Source of the DNA: Lelliottia sp. WAP21
GTDB taxonomy: Bacteria; Pseudomonadota; Gammaproteobacteria; Enterobacterales; Enterobacteriaceae
Length of the DNA: 64,000 nucleotides
Direction of reading: 5' to 3'
NCBI RefSeq assembly: GCF_020532665.2
Contig: NZ_JAIWPG020000012.1
Location: forward strand, 78,533 to 142,532
The notes under the pieces were generated by a model. It ran no database searches, was not told where the DNA came from, and worked only from the letters and a program-made list of their open reading frames with translations. Shown here piece by piece: positions 1 through 8,742 of this stretch. The translations under genes were made by a program, and so were the position numbers. Numbering within the stretch: position 1 is the first letter of the stretch; every line of letters begins with the position of its first letter.

Positions 1-1823
1 CCGCGGCTGAATTGCTGCGCCACGAATCCGGTTCCATGCTCCTTTTTTTACCGGGTGTCGGTGAGATTCAGCGCGTTCAGGAGCAGCTTTCGGGACGAAC
101 GGGGACCGATGTGATCCTCTGTCCGCTGTATGGCGCGCTGCCGTTGAGCGAACAGCGAAAGGCGATCCTGCCTGCGCCTGCGGGGCAGCGAAAAGTGGTG
201 CTGGCGACAAACATAGCTGAAACCAGCCTGACCATTGAAGGCATCCGGCTGGTGGTGGATACCGCGCAGGAGCGGGTGGCGAATTACGATCCGCGCACTG
301 GCTTAACCAAATTACTCACCCAGCGTACCAGTCTGGCGTCGATGACGCAGCGTGCGGGCCGTGCGGGTCGACTGGAGCCTGGAATATGTCTGCACTTAAT
401 CAGCGCTGAGCAGGCCGAACGTGCCACGGCGCAGACGCCGCCTGAGATCTTACAAAGCGATCTCTCAGGCCTGGTCATGGAGTTGCTACAGTGGGGCTGC
501 CCGGAACCCGATCGGCTGACCTGGCTTGATACGCCTCCTGCCGTCAACCTGGCTGCCGCCCGTCAGTTATTGACCCAGCTTGGTGCGCTGGAGGCAGGCC
601 GTTTGTCGTTAAAAGGACAGAAAATGGCGGCGCTGGGCAACGATCCCCGTCTGGCGGCGATGCTGGTGGCGGCCCGCAATGCGGACGAAATCGCGACGGC
701 GGCGAAACTCGCCGCTATTCTGGAAGAGCCCCCGCGCACAGGCGCAAGCGATCTGGCAAACGCGTTTTCTCGTCATCAGCCCAACTGGCAGCAACGGGCA
801 AAGCAACTTTGCCAGCGTCTTAAAAGCCACGGCGGCACGGCGGAGAGCACTGAAATACCGCGCTTATTAGCGCAGGCGTTCCCTGACCGCATCGCCCGTC
901 GGCGGGGTCTGGACGGACGTTATCAACTGGCCAATGGAATGGGCGCGATGCTCGATCGGGAAGATGCCCTGACACGGCATGAATGGCTGATTGCGCCGCT
1001 GCTGTTGCAGGGAAATCAATCACCGGATGCCCGTATTTTGCAGGCGATAGCGGTGGATATTGATGCCCTGACGCGTGCCTGTCCGTCGCTGGTTGAACAG
1101 TCCGACACGATTGAATGGGATGAGGCACAAGGCACGCTCAAGGCGTTTCGTCGCAATCAGATTGGGCGGCTTACGCTCAGCGTAAGGCCTCTGGCAAAGC
1201 CGTCGGAGGAAGAACTGCATCAGGCCATCTTAAATGGCCTCCGCGACAAAGGGCTGGGCGCGCTAAACTGGACGCCAGAGGCGGAGCAGTATCGCCTGCG
1301 TTTACATTGCGCCGCGCGTTGGCTGCCCCAGTTTGCCTGGCCGTCAGTCAGTGACGAAGCGCTTCTGGCTTCGCTTGAAGCGTGGTTGCTACCGCAAATG
1401 GCCGGTGTACACTCGCTTCGCGCCCTGAAAGCGCTCGATGTTAAGGCTGCGTTACAGAATTTACTGGACTGGTCATTACGTCAACGTCTGGATAGTGAAC
1501 TGCCCACGCATTACACTGTGCCGACCGGAAGCCGGATAGCGATTCGTTATCATGAAGATAACCCACCGGCGCTGGCGGTCCGCATGCAGGAAATGTTCGG
1601 CGAGGCGATAACGCCTTCCATCGCTGAAGGCCGCATTCCGCTGGTGCTGGAGCTGCTTTCCCCTGCGCATCGTCCGTTACAAATCACCCGTGATTTAGGC
1701 GCATTCTGGGCGGGGAGCTACCGTGAGGTGCAAAAAGAGATGAAAGGGCGTTACCCGAAACACGTGTGGCCGGACGATCCGGCGAATACGGCGCCGACAC
1801 GACGAACGAAAAAATACTCGTAA
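1..1823 (+). CDS. hrpB: ATP-dependent RNA helicase HrpB, C-terminal part (5' end outside window)
   Basis: DEAH-box family helicase of unknown cellular substrate. The reading frame is already open at base 3, so the start lies upstream; about 606 codons are visible against 809 residues in E. coli, meaning roughly the first 200 residues (Walker A and DEAH box) are missing from the window. Visible parts are the second RecA-like domain, with motif V (TNIAETSLTIEG, about 210-245) and motif VI (QRAGRAGR, about 346-369), followed by the winged-helix/ratchet region and the long HrpB-specific C-terminal domain ending in a basic tail (RRTKKYS). It precedes mrcB as in E. coli. The identification is secure; the truncation is a window edge effect, not a mutation. 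Confidence 0.96.
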   Translation, partial: AAELLRHESGSMLLFLPGVGEIQRVQEQLSGRTGTDVILCPLYGALPLSEQRKAILPAPAGQRKVVLATNIAETSLTIEGIRLVVDTAQERVANYDPRTGLTKLLTQRTSLASMTQRAGRAGRLEPGICLHLISAEQAERATAQTPPEILQSDLSGLVMELLQWGCPEPDRLTWLDTPPAVNLAAARQLLTQLGALEAGRLSLKGQKMAALGNDPRLAAMLVAARNADEIATAAKLAAILEEPPRTGASDLANAFSRHQPNWQQRAKQLCQRLKSHGGTAESTEIPRLLAQAFPDRIARRRGLDGRYQLANGMGAMLDREDALTRHEWLIAPLLLQGNQSPDARILQAIAVDIDALTRACPSLVEQSDTIEWDEAQGTLKAFRRNQIGRLTLSVRPLAKPSEEELHQAILNGLRDKGLGALNWTPEAEQYRLRLHCAARWLPQFAWPSVSDEALLASLEAWLLPQMAGVHSLRALKALDVKAALQNLLDWSLRQRLDSELPTHYTVPTGSRIAIRYHEDNPPALAVRMQEMFGEAITPSIAEGRIPLVLELLSPAHRPLQITRDLGAFWAGSYREVQKEMKGRYPKHVWPDDPANTAPTRRTKKYS

Positions 1824-1855
1824 GGGTGGCAGTGGATATGTGCGGGTTGGACGGT

Positions 1856-1900
1856 GCCGCCTGATGACCTTACCCCGGCCCTCTCCCACAGGAAGAGGGC
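1856..1900. repeat. REP-like palindromic element, single copy
   Basis: Downstream of hrpB lies a gcctgatg-type head followed by ccctct...agaggg arms (1879-1884 with 1894-1899). The same head and arms recur in the array at 15910-16290 and, degenerated, at 19560-19590. Placement in an intergenic 3' region fits a REP/BIME-type element. The family assignment is by pattern only. Confidence 0.6.
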
Positions 1901-1913
1901 GAATACACGAAAG

Positions 1914-1936
1914 ACTTTCCTGACAGGAAAGTTTTG
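1914..1936 (+). terminator. Putative intrinsic terminator of hrpB
   Basis: Perfect 8-bp stem actttcct / aggaaagt around a 3-nt loop, followed by a short T run (1932-1935). It sits between hrpB and mrcB and would separate the two transcripts. The U tract is short, so termination may be partial. Confidence 0.5.
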
Positions 1937-2024
1937 CTGTTGATTTTGAGAGATTTCTTCTTCCGCCACTGGGGGGAAGAAAAGAGAATCGGGCCCTTGC
2001 GGCTGAATGTTGCGGAGAGAAAGC

Positions 2025-4547
2025 ATGGCGGGGAATGACCGCGAGCCAATTGGACGTAAAGGTAAACCTGCACGTCCGGCCAAAGAAAAAGTGAGCCGTC
2101 GTCGCCTCAGAGATGAGGATTATGACGATGACTATGAAGACGATTATGAGGATGAAGAACCGATGCCGCGTAAAGGGAAAGGCAAAGGGCGTAAGCCTCG
2201 GGGCAAGCGCGGCTGGTTCTGGCTGCTGCTGAAGCTGTTCATTGTATTTGTAGTGCTGATGGCCATTTACGGCGTCTATCTGGATCAGAAAATCCGTAGC
2301 CGTATTGATGGGAAAGTCTGGCAGTTGCCTGCGGCGGTTTACGGTCGCATGGTTAACCTTGAGCCGGATATGTCCATCAGTAAAAACGAGATGGTGAAAC
2401 TGCTCGAAGCGACGCAGTATCGTCAGGTGACGAAAATGACGCGCCCGGGTGAGTTTACCGTGCAGGCGAAAAGCATCGAGATGATCCGCCGTCCGTTTGA
2501 TTTCCCGGACAGTAAAGAGGGTCAGGTGCGTGCGCGTCTGATCTTTGATGGCGATCATCTGGAGACGATCGAGAACCTGGACAACAACCGCCAGTTCGGT
2601 TTCTTCCGTCTCGATCCTCGCTTGATCACCATGCTCTCCTCGGCGAATGGCGAACAGCGTCTGTTCGTGGCGCGCAATGGTTTCCCGGATCTGCTGGTGG
2701 ATACCTTACTGGCAACCGAAGACCGTCACTTCTACGAGCACGACGGGATTAGCCTGTATTCCATTGGTCGTGCGGTGCTGGCAAACCTGACCGCCGGCCG
2801 TACGGTGCAGGGGGCCAGTACGCTGACCCAACAGCTGGTGAAGAACCTGTTCCTCTCCAGCGAACGCTCTTACTGGCGTAAAGCCAACGAAGCGTACATG
2901 GCCGTGTTGATGGACGCCCGCTACAGCAAAGATCGCATTCTTGAGCTGTATATGAACGAAGTGTACCTCGGTCAAAGCGGCGATAATGAGATTCGCGGCT
3001 TCCCGCTGGCGAGCCTGTACTACTTTGGTCGCCCGGTGGAAGAGCTGAGCCTCGATCAGCAGGCGCTGTTAGTCGGTATGGTCAAAGGGGCTTCGATCTA
3101 CAACCCGTGGCGTAATCCAAAACTGGCGCTTGAGCGTCGTAACCTGGTCCTGCGACTGCTGCAACAACAGCAGGTGATCGATCAGGAACTTTACGATATG
3201 TTGAGCGCCCGCCCGCTGGGCGTGCAGCCGCGCGGTGGCGTGATCTCTCCGCAGCCTGCCTTTATGCAGATGGTCCGTCAGGAGCTGCAAAGCAAACTGG
3301 GCGATAAGGTAAAAGATCTCTCCGGCGTGAAGATCTTCACCACCTTTGACTCCGTTGCGCAGGACGCTGCGGAGAAAGCCGCTGTGGACGGTATTCCGGC
3401 GCTGAAAAAACAGCGTAAGTTGAGCGATCTGGAAACTGCGATGGTGGTGGTTGACAGAAATAGCGGCGAAGTGCGCGCCATGGTGGGCGGGGCGGAACCG
3501 CAGTACGCAGGCTATAACCGTGCGATGCAGGCGCGTCGTTCAATTGGTTCCCTGGCAAAACCCGCCACCTATTTGACCGCGCTCAGCCAGCCGAATCAGT
3601 ATCGCCTGAATACCTGGATTGCCGATGCGCCGATCTCATTGCGCCAGCCTAACGGCCAGGTGTGGTCGCCGCAGAACGACGATAAACAGTTTAGCGGTCA
3701 GGTCATGCTGGTGGATGCGTTGACCCGTTCCATGAACGTGCCGACGGTGAACCTGGGGATGGCGCTGGGTCTGCCTGCGATCACCGATACCTGGCAGAAA
3801 CTGGGCGTGCCGAAAGATCAGCTGCACCCGGTGCCAGCGATGATTCTGGGGGCGCTGAACCTGACGCCAATCGAAGTGGCTCAGGCCTTCCAGACGATCG
3901 CCAGCGGCGGTAACCGTGCACAGCTTTCTGCACTGCGTTCCGTGATTGCCGAAGATGGCAGCGTGCTGTATCAGAGCTTCCCGCAGGCGGAGCGTGTGGT
4001 TCCGGCGCAGGCGGCCTATATGACGCTCTGGACCATGCAGCAGGTTGTGCAGCGCGGCACCGGGCGTCAGCTTGGCGCGAAATATCCGGGTCTGCATCTG
4101 GCCGGTAAAACCGGGACAACCAACAACAACGTTGATACCTGGTTCGCCGGTATTGACGGGCGTGAAGTGGTGATTACCTGGGTTGGACGTGATAACAACC
4201 AGCCGACCAAACTGTATGGCGCAAGCGGTGCGATGTCGATTTATCAGCGATATCTGGCGAACCAGTCGCCTGTTCCGCTGACCCTGACGCCACCGGAAGA
4301 CATTGTGGATATGGGCGTAGACGAGGCCGGTAACTTCGTTTGCGGCGGCGGGATGCGTACCCTGCCGGTCTGGACGTCGAATCCTGATTCTCTCTGCCAG
4401 CAAAGTCAGCCAGAGCAACCGACCGGGAATCCGTTCGAGCAGTCTTCTCAGCCTCAGCAGCCGCAGCAACAGCCGCAGCAGCAGAACGAGAAAAAAGACA
4501 GCGATGGCGTCGCGGGCTGGATCAAAGATATGTTTGGCGGTAACTAA
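2025..4547 (+). CDS. mrcB: Penicillin-binding protein 1b, bifunctional glycosyltransferase/transpeptidase
   Basis: Polymerises lipid II into glycan strands and cross-links peptides at the inner membrane. 840 residues versus 844 in E. coli. An acidic/basic cytoplasmic tail (about 20-65) precedes one transmembrane segment (about 67-88) and the UB2H region. The GT51 glycosyltransferase domain carries catalytic E232 in ATEDRHF and the [13 protein letters not shown] motif. The transpeptidase has SxxK (S509, K512), SMN and KTGT (K695). The C-terminus is rich in Q/P and ends in an amphipathic segment. I chose the ATG at 2025 over the in-frame ATG at 2007 because GGAGAG lies 5 nt upstream and the protein then begins [10 protein letters not shown], as in E. 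coli. A strong terminator follows. Confidence 0.97.
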   Translation: MAGNDREPIGRKGKPARPAKEKVSRRRLRDEDYDDDYEDDYEDEEPMPRKGKGKGRKPRGKRGWFWLLLKLFIVFVVLMAIYGVYLDQKIRSRIDGKVWQLPAAVYGRMVNLEPDMSISKNEMVKLLEATQYRQVTKMTRPGEFTVQAKSIEMIRRPFDFPDSKEGQVRARLIFDGDHLETIENLDNNRQFGFFRLDPRLITMLSSANGEQRLFVARNGFPDLLVDTLLATEDRHFYEHDGISLYSIGRAVLANLTAGRTVQGASTLTQQLVKNLFLSSERSYWRKANEAYMAVLMDARYSKDRILELYMNEVYLGQSGDNEIRGFPLASLYYFGRPVEELSLDQQALLVGMVKGASIYNPWRNPKLALERRNLVLRLLQQQQVIDQELYDMLSARPLGVQPRGGVISPQPAFMQMVRQELQSKLGDKVKDLSGVKIFTTFDSVAQDAAEKAAVDGIPALKKQRKLSDLETAMVVVDRNSGEVRAMVGGAEPQYAGYNRAMQARRSIGSLAKPATYLTALSQPNQYRLNTWIADAPISLRQPNGQVWSPQNDDKQFSGQVMLVDALTRSMNVPTVNLGMALGLPAITDTWQKLGVPKDQLHPVPAMILGALNLTPIEVAQAFQTIASGGNRAQLSALRSVIAEDGSVLYQSFPQAERVVPAQAAYMTLWTMQQVVQRGTGRQLGAKYPGLHLAGKTGTTNNNVDTWFAGIDGREVVITWVGRDNNQPTKLYGASGAMSIYQRYLANQSPVPLTLTPPEDIVDMGVDEAGNFVCGGGMRTLPVWTSNPDSLCQQSQPEQPTGNPFEQSSQPQQPQQQPQQQNEKKDSDGVAGWIKDMFGGN

Positions 4548-4560
4548 CACGCCGCACGTC

Positions 4561-4593
4561 AAAAACCGCTTCCTGGTGAAGCGGTTTTTTTAT
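4561..4593 (+). terminator. Intrinsic terminator of mrcB
   Basis: Stem aaccgctt / aagcggtt around a 7-nt loop, then a run of seven T. It cleanly ends the mrcB transcript before the fimbrial insertion. Confidence 0.85.
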
Positions 4594-4903
4594 GTCTTGC
4601 ATTCTGCGATCTCATATTAGGTTATTTTTATTAAAAGTATCATTAAGAATAAATAACAACGGCATTTACTCTCGATAAAACAGAACCTTGTCCCCAAAGC
4701 ACGCCCTGCCTACGCTGACGTCTTATAGACAATATAAAGAATAATCTGATTAAATTGAGATCTTAACGCACAACCGGGAATCAATATTCGTAAGGAAAAG
4801 TATTTCCTGAATGGCGGTGTGCACGCTTTAAATACCTATATTGAATATAACGGTTTATGTCTGAGCAATGGACGCATTATTAACCGTCAAAAAGGATTTT
4901 ACG
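4594..4903 (+). promoter_or_regulatory. A+T-rich upstream region of the fimbrial operon
   Basis: About 310 bp without a credible gene, clearly richer in A+T than its surroundings. It holds an imperfect inverted repeat with gttattt (4621-4627) and aaataac (4651-4657) arms. I see no convincing sigma70 promoter: a TTGAGA at 4755 lacks a good -10 at normal spacing. No invertible-element repeats flank it. An A+T-rich leader on a fimbrial operon often means H-NS silencing, but here that is inference. Confidence 0.4.
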
Positions 4904-5476
4904 ATGAATAAATATCTACTCGCTGTGGTGTTAACCGGAAGCGTTCTGACGACATTAAGTACGCCCGTACAGGCGTCCGGGGATTCGGGCACCGTGAATT
5001 TTTCCGGGCGGATTCTGGCCGACACCTGTGAAATAAACGTGGACGACACAGGAACCACGACCACGACGGTGACCTTCCCGGATACCTATCCGTCTGACTA
5101 TTCCGGCGACGGGTCTGTCGGGGCGTCTAAACCGTTTAAAATCGAAGTGAAAAAGTGCGATCCGTCAGTGGCTAAGCTCAATATTAAATTTACCGGAACC
5201 ACCACCGATGCAGCATTTAAGCGCCTGCAGAACGATCTGACGGGTGAAGGGAATGCGACAAACGTCGGCATTATCGTGAGTAATGAAAACGGCACCAAAG
5301 GGGATGTTCTGTTCAATGGTTCTCTTCCCAGCGCCGGAACGGACGTCACAAACGACACCACCGGTGCAACGGCTTCGGTATTCAATTACACCGCGAAAGT
5401 GATTCAGGTGGGGGCGACCGCGCCAACTGCGGGTCACTATTCATCCTCAGCAACGTTTGAGGTTATCTATCGCTAA
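4904..5476 (+). CDS. Fimbrial major subunit (type 1-like pilin)
   Basis: Predicted shaft pilin of a chaperone-usher fimbria. 190 residues with a clear Sec signal peptide (MNKYLLAVV..., predicted cleavage after TPVQA). The mature part shows the classical pilin pattern: a glycine-containing N-terminal donor strand (SGTVNFSGRI), a first cysteine in DTCEIN, a second in VKKCDPS (conserved disulfide), and a C-terminal beta strand ending FEVIYR with the penultimate tyrosine needed for chaperone recognition. The start at 4904 has AAAGGA upstream; an in-frame ATG at 4868 would add residues before the signal peptide and is rejected. It is first in a four-gene operon, and a hairpin follows it. Serotype and exact fimbrial type cannot be named from sequence alone. 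Confidence 0.9.
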   Translation: MNKYLLAVVLTGSVLTTLSTPVQASGDSGTVNFSGRILADTCEINVDDTGTTTTTVTFPDTYPSDYSGDGSVGASKPFKIEVKKCDPSVAKLNIKFTGTTTDAAFKRLQNDLTGEGNATNVGIIVSNENGTKGDVLFNGSLPSAGTDVTNDTTGATASVFNYTAKVIQVGATAPTAGHYSSSATFEVIYR

Positions 5477-5483
5477 GCCTTTC

Positions 5484-5506
5484 AGGCAGCCACTGGGCTG
5501 CCTTTT
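5484..5506 (+). terminator. Intercistronic hairpin after the pilin gene (partial terminator)
   Basis: Perfect 8-bp stem aggcagcc / ggctgcct with loop actg and TTTT directly behind it, inside the 45-bp gap between pilin and chaperone genes. It could make most transcripts stop after the pilin, or protect pilin mRNA from 3' decay. Either would favour pilin over chaperone and usher. Confidence 0.65.
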
Positions 5507-5521
5507 GTGGAAATAAGAGTT

Positions 5522-6235
5522 ATGAATGCGCTCATGAAATTGCTGTGCGGATGCTTAATAGTGAGCTGTTGTTCCGCACAGGCCAGTATCGTTTTAGGCG
5601 GGACACGTATTATTTACCCGGCAAATAAATCCGAAGTCCAGATTGCGCTTAAAAATAAAGATCCTCACACGCGTTATTTAGTGCAAAGTTGGGTCAGCTA
5701 TCCAAACGATGCCAAAGCGCCTTTTGTTATTACCCCACCCGTTTATAAGCTGCAGGAAAAACGTCAGACGCTGCTGCATATTATTTATACCGGTGATAAA
5801 AAAGCCTTACCGGACGATCGTGAATCGCTTTTCATTGCCAACGTGAAATCGGTCTCGGCTATTTCACCTGAAATGAAAGAGAAGAACACCCTGCAATTTG
5901 CGATGAAAACGCGCCTTAAGCTTTTTTGGCGCCCAGCGCAACTGAAGGAATCCGATGCCCTGAAGGCCTGGGAAAAAATCGTCTTCCGTCGTGAAGGTTC
6001 GGTGCTGGTGGCTAAAAATCCGACCCCGTTTTATGTCTCCTTTGGAGAACTGGCGGTGGGTGGAAAAGCCGTGCCCGTGGCAGAAACACCGACAACGCCT
6101 GGCGCGATCGCTATGATGGTGGCGCCTTTTAGCGAACAACGTTTCAGTCTGCCAAAAGGGGCAAAGGGGTCAGTGACATGGACGGCAATCAGCGATTTTG
6201 GTTCGCAAACGCGTCAGCGTCATCAGACGTTATAA
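5522..6235 (+). CDS. Periplasmic fimbrial chaperone (PapD/FimC family)
   Basis: Binds pilins in the periplasm and delivers them to the usher. 237 residues; signal peptide with cleavage predicted after SAQA. Two Ig-like domains are expected. The G1/A1 signature is readable: GTRIIYP near the mature N-terminus holds the conserved Arg, YLVQSWV follows, and MKTRLKLFWRP carries the conserved Lys/Arg that anchors the subunit C-terminal carboxylate. The F1-G1 segment is short, which points to the FGS class. The ATG at 5522 has a weak AAGAG before it; an ATG at 5534 is also possible and would only shorten the signal peptide. Sixteen bases separate it from the usher gene, so co-transcription and probably co-translation are likely. 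Confidence 0.92.
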   Translation: MNALMKLLCGCLIVSCCSAQASIVLGGTRIIYPANKSEVQIALKNKDPHTRYLVQSWVSYPNDAKAPFVITPPVYKLQEKRQTLLHIIYTGDKKALPDDRESLFIANVKSVSAISPEMKEKNTLQFAMKTRLKLFWRPAQLKESDALKAWEKIVFRREGSVLVAKNPTPFYVSFGELAVGGKAVPVAETPTTPGAIAMMVAPFSEQRFSLPKGAKGSVTWTAISDFGSQTRQRHQTL

Positions 6236-6251
6236 ATTCTTCTGCAGCGGC

Positions 6252-8729
6252 ATGTCCACTCCTTCGCGTTTCACGTCGGCCATCACCGGATTGGCGTTGG
6301 CATGGCTAACTCTGCTCCAGCCGGCCTGCGCGGAAGATGAGTTTAATTTGCGTATCCTCGAGCTGGACACGCCGTTGGAAAATACCGCCACCTTAAAAAA
6401 ATTTGTCAGTGATAACGGCCTGTTACCCGGCAGCTATCTTACGACGATCGTCTGGGGCAAAGATGTTCTCGATAAGCGTACGATCTCCTTTGTGCTCTCC
6501 GATGACAGGCAGCAGCTATTGCCCGTTCTGACCAAAGCCGATTTGCGTCATCTGGGCGTGAAGGTGGATAGCGTGGCGCAGATGAAAGCGCTGGCGGAGA
6601 CGGCGAGCATTAAGGATATTGCCCAGTATATCGATCGGGCCCGCTATGATTTCGATTCAGATAATCAAACTCTTAACCTGGTGATTCCTCAGATTTACCG
6701 CGATCAGCGCATAGCGGACAGCATCGAACCCACACTGTGGGACGATGGCGTGCCTGCTGGCTGGGCCAGCTACCAACTGAGTGGTTCACGGCAGCATACC
6801 TCGTCGGGGGAATCTACGTCTCAGTGGATGGGCCTCGACTCGGGCCTCAATTTAGGCCCATGGCGTCTGCGCAATAACAGCACCTGGAGCGATACTTCGG
6901 GCTGGGAGACCATGGGAACAAGCCTGCAACGTGATGTAAAAGCGCTGAAAAGCCAGCTTGAGCTTGGGCAAACGGCTACTGACGGCGAGCTTTTTGACAG
7001 CGTGCAGATGACGGGCATTAAGCTCGGGACGGATAGCACGATGCTGCCTGTGAGCCAGCAGGGATTCGCCCCCGTAATCCGCGGGATGGCAAACAGCGAT
7101 GCAAAGGTGACGGTCACGCAAAACAGCTACACCCTTTACCAGACCTATGTTCCCCCCGGCCCCTTCGAAATTCGTGACCTCAGCCAGGTCACGGCAGGGG
7201 CCGACCTGGAAGTGACCGTTGAAGAGGCCGACGGATCGGAGCACAGCTTTATTCAGGCCAGCGCATCGGTGCCCGTCTTGCAGCGAGAAGGGGCTTACAA
7301 ATACAGCATGGCGGCGGGAACGTTTCGCGGCAACGAGGGCGAAGAGGAGCCGGCCTTTGCGATGGGCACGCTGATATATGGGCTGCCGCAGGGGGTGACG
7401 GTCTATGGTGGCGCGCTGGGTGCCTCGATCTATCACGCTATCCTGGCGGGAACGGGGGCCGATCTGGGGCGTTTGGGATCCGCGTCTGTCGATGCGACGG
7501 CTGCCCGAACCGCCTTTGATGACGGGCGTGATGATGCCACCGGGCTTTCGTGGCGTGCGCAATATTCCAAAGATATTCCCGACACCAATACCACCCTGAC
7601 GCTGGCGAGTTACCGCTATTCGACCGCCGGGTTTTATACCTTTCAGGAAGCTATCGATCAGCGGGATAGCCATATAGACGACGGGATCTACACCTATCGA
7701 CGGGTTAATAATCGCCGCACACGTCTGCAGGTGAATCTCTCTCAGCGTCTGAATCAGTGGGGCTCTTTGTACCTGAATACCTATCAGCAAGATTATTGGG
7801 ATATGACGGGACACGAACGCAGCGTGAATGCAGGATTAAGCTCCAGCTGGGGCCAGATCACCTGGTCACTCAACCTTAACCTGACGCGAACCCCGCAGGC
7901 GGATACCGAACGGCAGATGGCGTTCTCGGTCAATATTCCCTTTTCGCAGTGGTTACCGGATGCCTGGGTAAACTACAGCGTCAACACCGCCAGCGGGGGC
8001 GACACTTCGCAGCAGGTGGGGATCGGCGGTACGGCCCTGACGAACAATAACCTGAGCTACAACCTGCAACAGCGCTACACCCGACAAGATTCCGCCTACG
8101 GCGCCAGCCTGTCCGGGCGATATCGCAGTTCTGTGGGGGATGTGGGGCTGGGGTATAACTACGGCGGTGATAACCGTCAGTGGAACTATAACGCGCAGGG
8201 ATCGGTTGTGGCGCATGAGCATGGCGTGACTCTCGGTCAGCCCATACGCGACGCCTTTGCGATCATCCATATTCCCGAAGGGGAAAACGTCCACATCCAG
8301 AATGGTCGCGGGATCGACACCGACAGTTTCGGTAACGCGATTGTCCCGAGCTTAACCGCCTATCGTCATAACGTGATTACCGTGAACACGCAGGACAGGG
8401 ATGATATTGATATCGAAGCCGCTACGCTCGATGTCGTGCCCAGCAAAGGTGCGGCGGTCTCTGCCGTGTTTGATGCGCGCGTCGGGCGGCGTGCGTTGAT
8501 TACGCTCAAATACCGTGGCAAGGCGGTGCCGTTTGGTGCGGTGGTTGCACTCGATAACGCCACGGCGATTGTAGGCGATGAGGGGGAAGTCTTTCTGACG
8601 GGCCTGCGGGGAACCACGGCGTTCAGCGCGCAATGGGGCGATGAACCCGATCGGCGATGCTCGGGGACGCTGGACATCCCTGACGGTGAGGCCTCAACGA
8701 TTTTCAACGCAACGGTAGAGTGCCGTTAA
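6252..8729 (+). CDS. Outer-membrane fimbrial usher (FimD/PapC family)
   Basis: Outer-membrane assembly pore that recruits chaperone-pilin complexes and extrudes the fibre. 825 residues, a normal usher size and close to E. coli YehB (about 826). Signal peptide MSTPSRF... with cleavage after PACA. It contains the N-terminal periplasmic domain, a long beta-barrel region with the plug signature (YVPPGPFEIRDL at about 315-326) and C-terminal domains closed by two cysteines (RRCSGT and VECR end). I placed the start at the ATG at 6252, since upstream in-frame codons lie inside the chaperone gene and would spoil the signal peptide; the ribosome binding site is weak, which suggests translational coupling. 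No frameshift or internal stop is seen, so the gene looks functional. Confidence 0.93.
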   Translation: MSTPSRFTSAITGLALAWLTLLQPACAEDEFNLRILELDTPLENTATLKKFVSDNGLLPGSYLTTIVWGKDVLDKRTISFVLSDDRQQLLPVLTKADLRHLGVKVDSVAQMKALAETASIKDIAQYIDRARYDFDSDNQTLNLVIPQIYRDQRIADSIEPTLWDDGVPAGWASYQLSGSRQHTSSGESTSQWMGLDSGLNLGPWRLRNNSTWSDTSGWETMGTSLQRDVKALKSQLELGQTATDGELFDSVQMTGIKLGTDSTMLPVSQQGFAPVIRGMANSDAKVTVTQNSYTLYQTYVPPGPFEIRDLSQVTAGADLEVTVEEADGSEHSFIQASASVPVLQREGAYKYSMAAGTFRGNEGEEEPAFAMGTLIYGLPQGVTVYGGALGASIYHAILAGTGADLGRLGSASVDATAARTAFDDGRDDATGLSWRAQYSKDIPDTNTTLTLASYRYSTAGFYTFQEAIDQRDSHIDDGIYTYRRVNNRRTRLQVNLSQRLNQWGSLYLNTYQQDYWDMTGHERSVNAGLSSSWGQITWSLNLNLTRTPQADTERQMAFSVNIPFSQWLPDAWVNYSVNTASGGDTSQQVGIGGTALTNNNLSYNLQQRYTRQDSAYGASLSGRYRSSVGDVGLGYNYGGDNRQWNYNAQGSVVAHEHGVTLGQPIRDAFAIIHIPEGENVHIQNGRGIDTDSFGNAIVPSLTAYRHNVITVNTQDRDDIDIEAATLDVVPSKGAAVSAVFDARVGRRALITLKYRGKAVPFGAVVALDNATAIVGDEGEVFLTGLRGTTAFSAQWGDEPDRRCSGTLDIPDGEASTIFNATVECR

Positions 8730-8742
8730 TGACAGGTTACCC

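Noticed and set aside
1695..2558. 287-codon open frame on the minus strand across the hrpB-mrcB junction
   Set aside because: Shadow of two well-supported plus-strand genes; the composition (runs of R, H, I, F) is not protein-like and there is no RBS.
3636..4562. 308-codon minus-strand frame opposite mrcB
   Set aside because: Antisense reading of PBP1b with leucine and arginine runs caused by its Q/P-rich tail; no start context.
4621..4657. fim-type invertible switch upstream of the pilin gene
   Set aside because: The inverted repeat is short (7 bp), imperfect and only 23 nt apart, and no recombinase gene is adjacent.
4755..4783. Possible sigma70 promoter for the fimbrial operon (TTGAGA)
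   Set aside because: No acceptable -10 hexamer at 16-18 bp; kept only as part of the described regulatory region.
6852..7814. 320-codon minus-strand frame opposite the usher gene
   Set aside because: Antisense shadow of the usher; no RBS, and the usher frame is uninterrupted.
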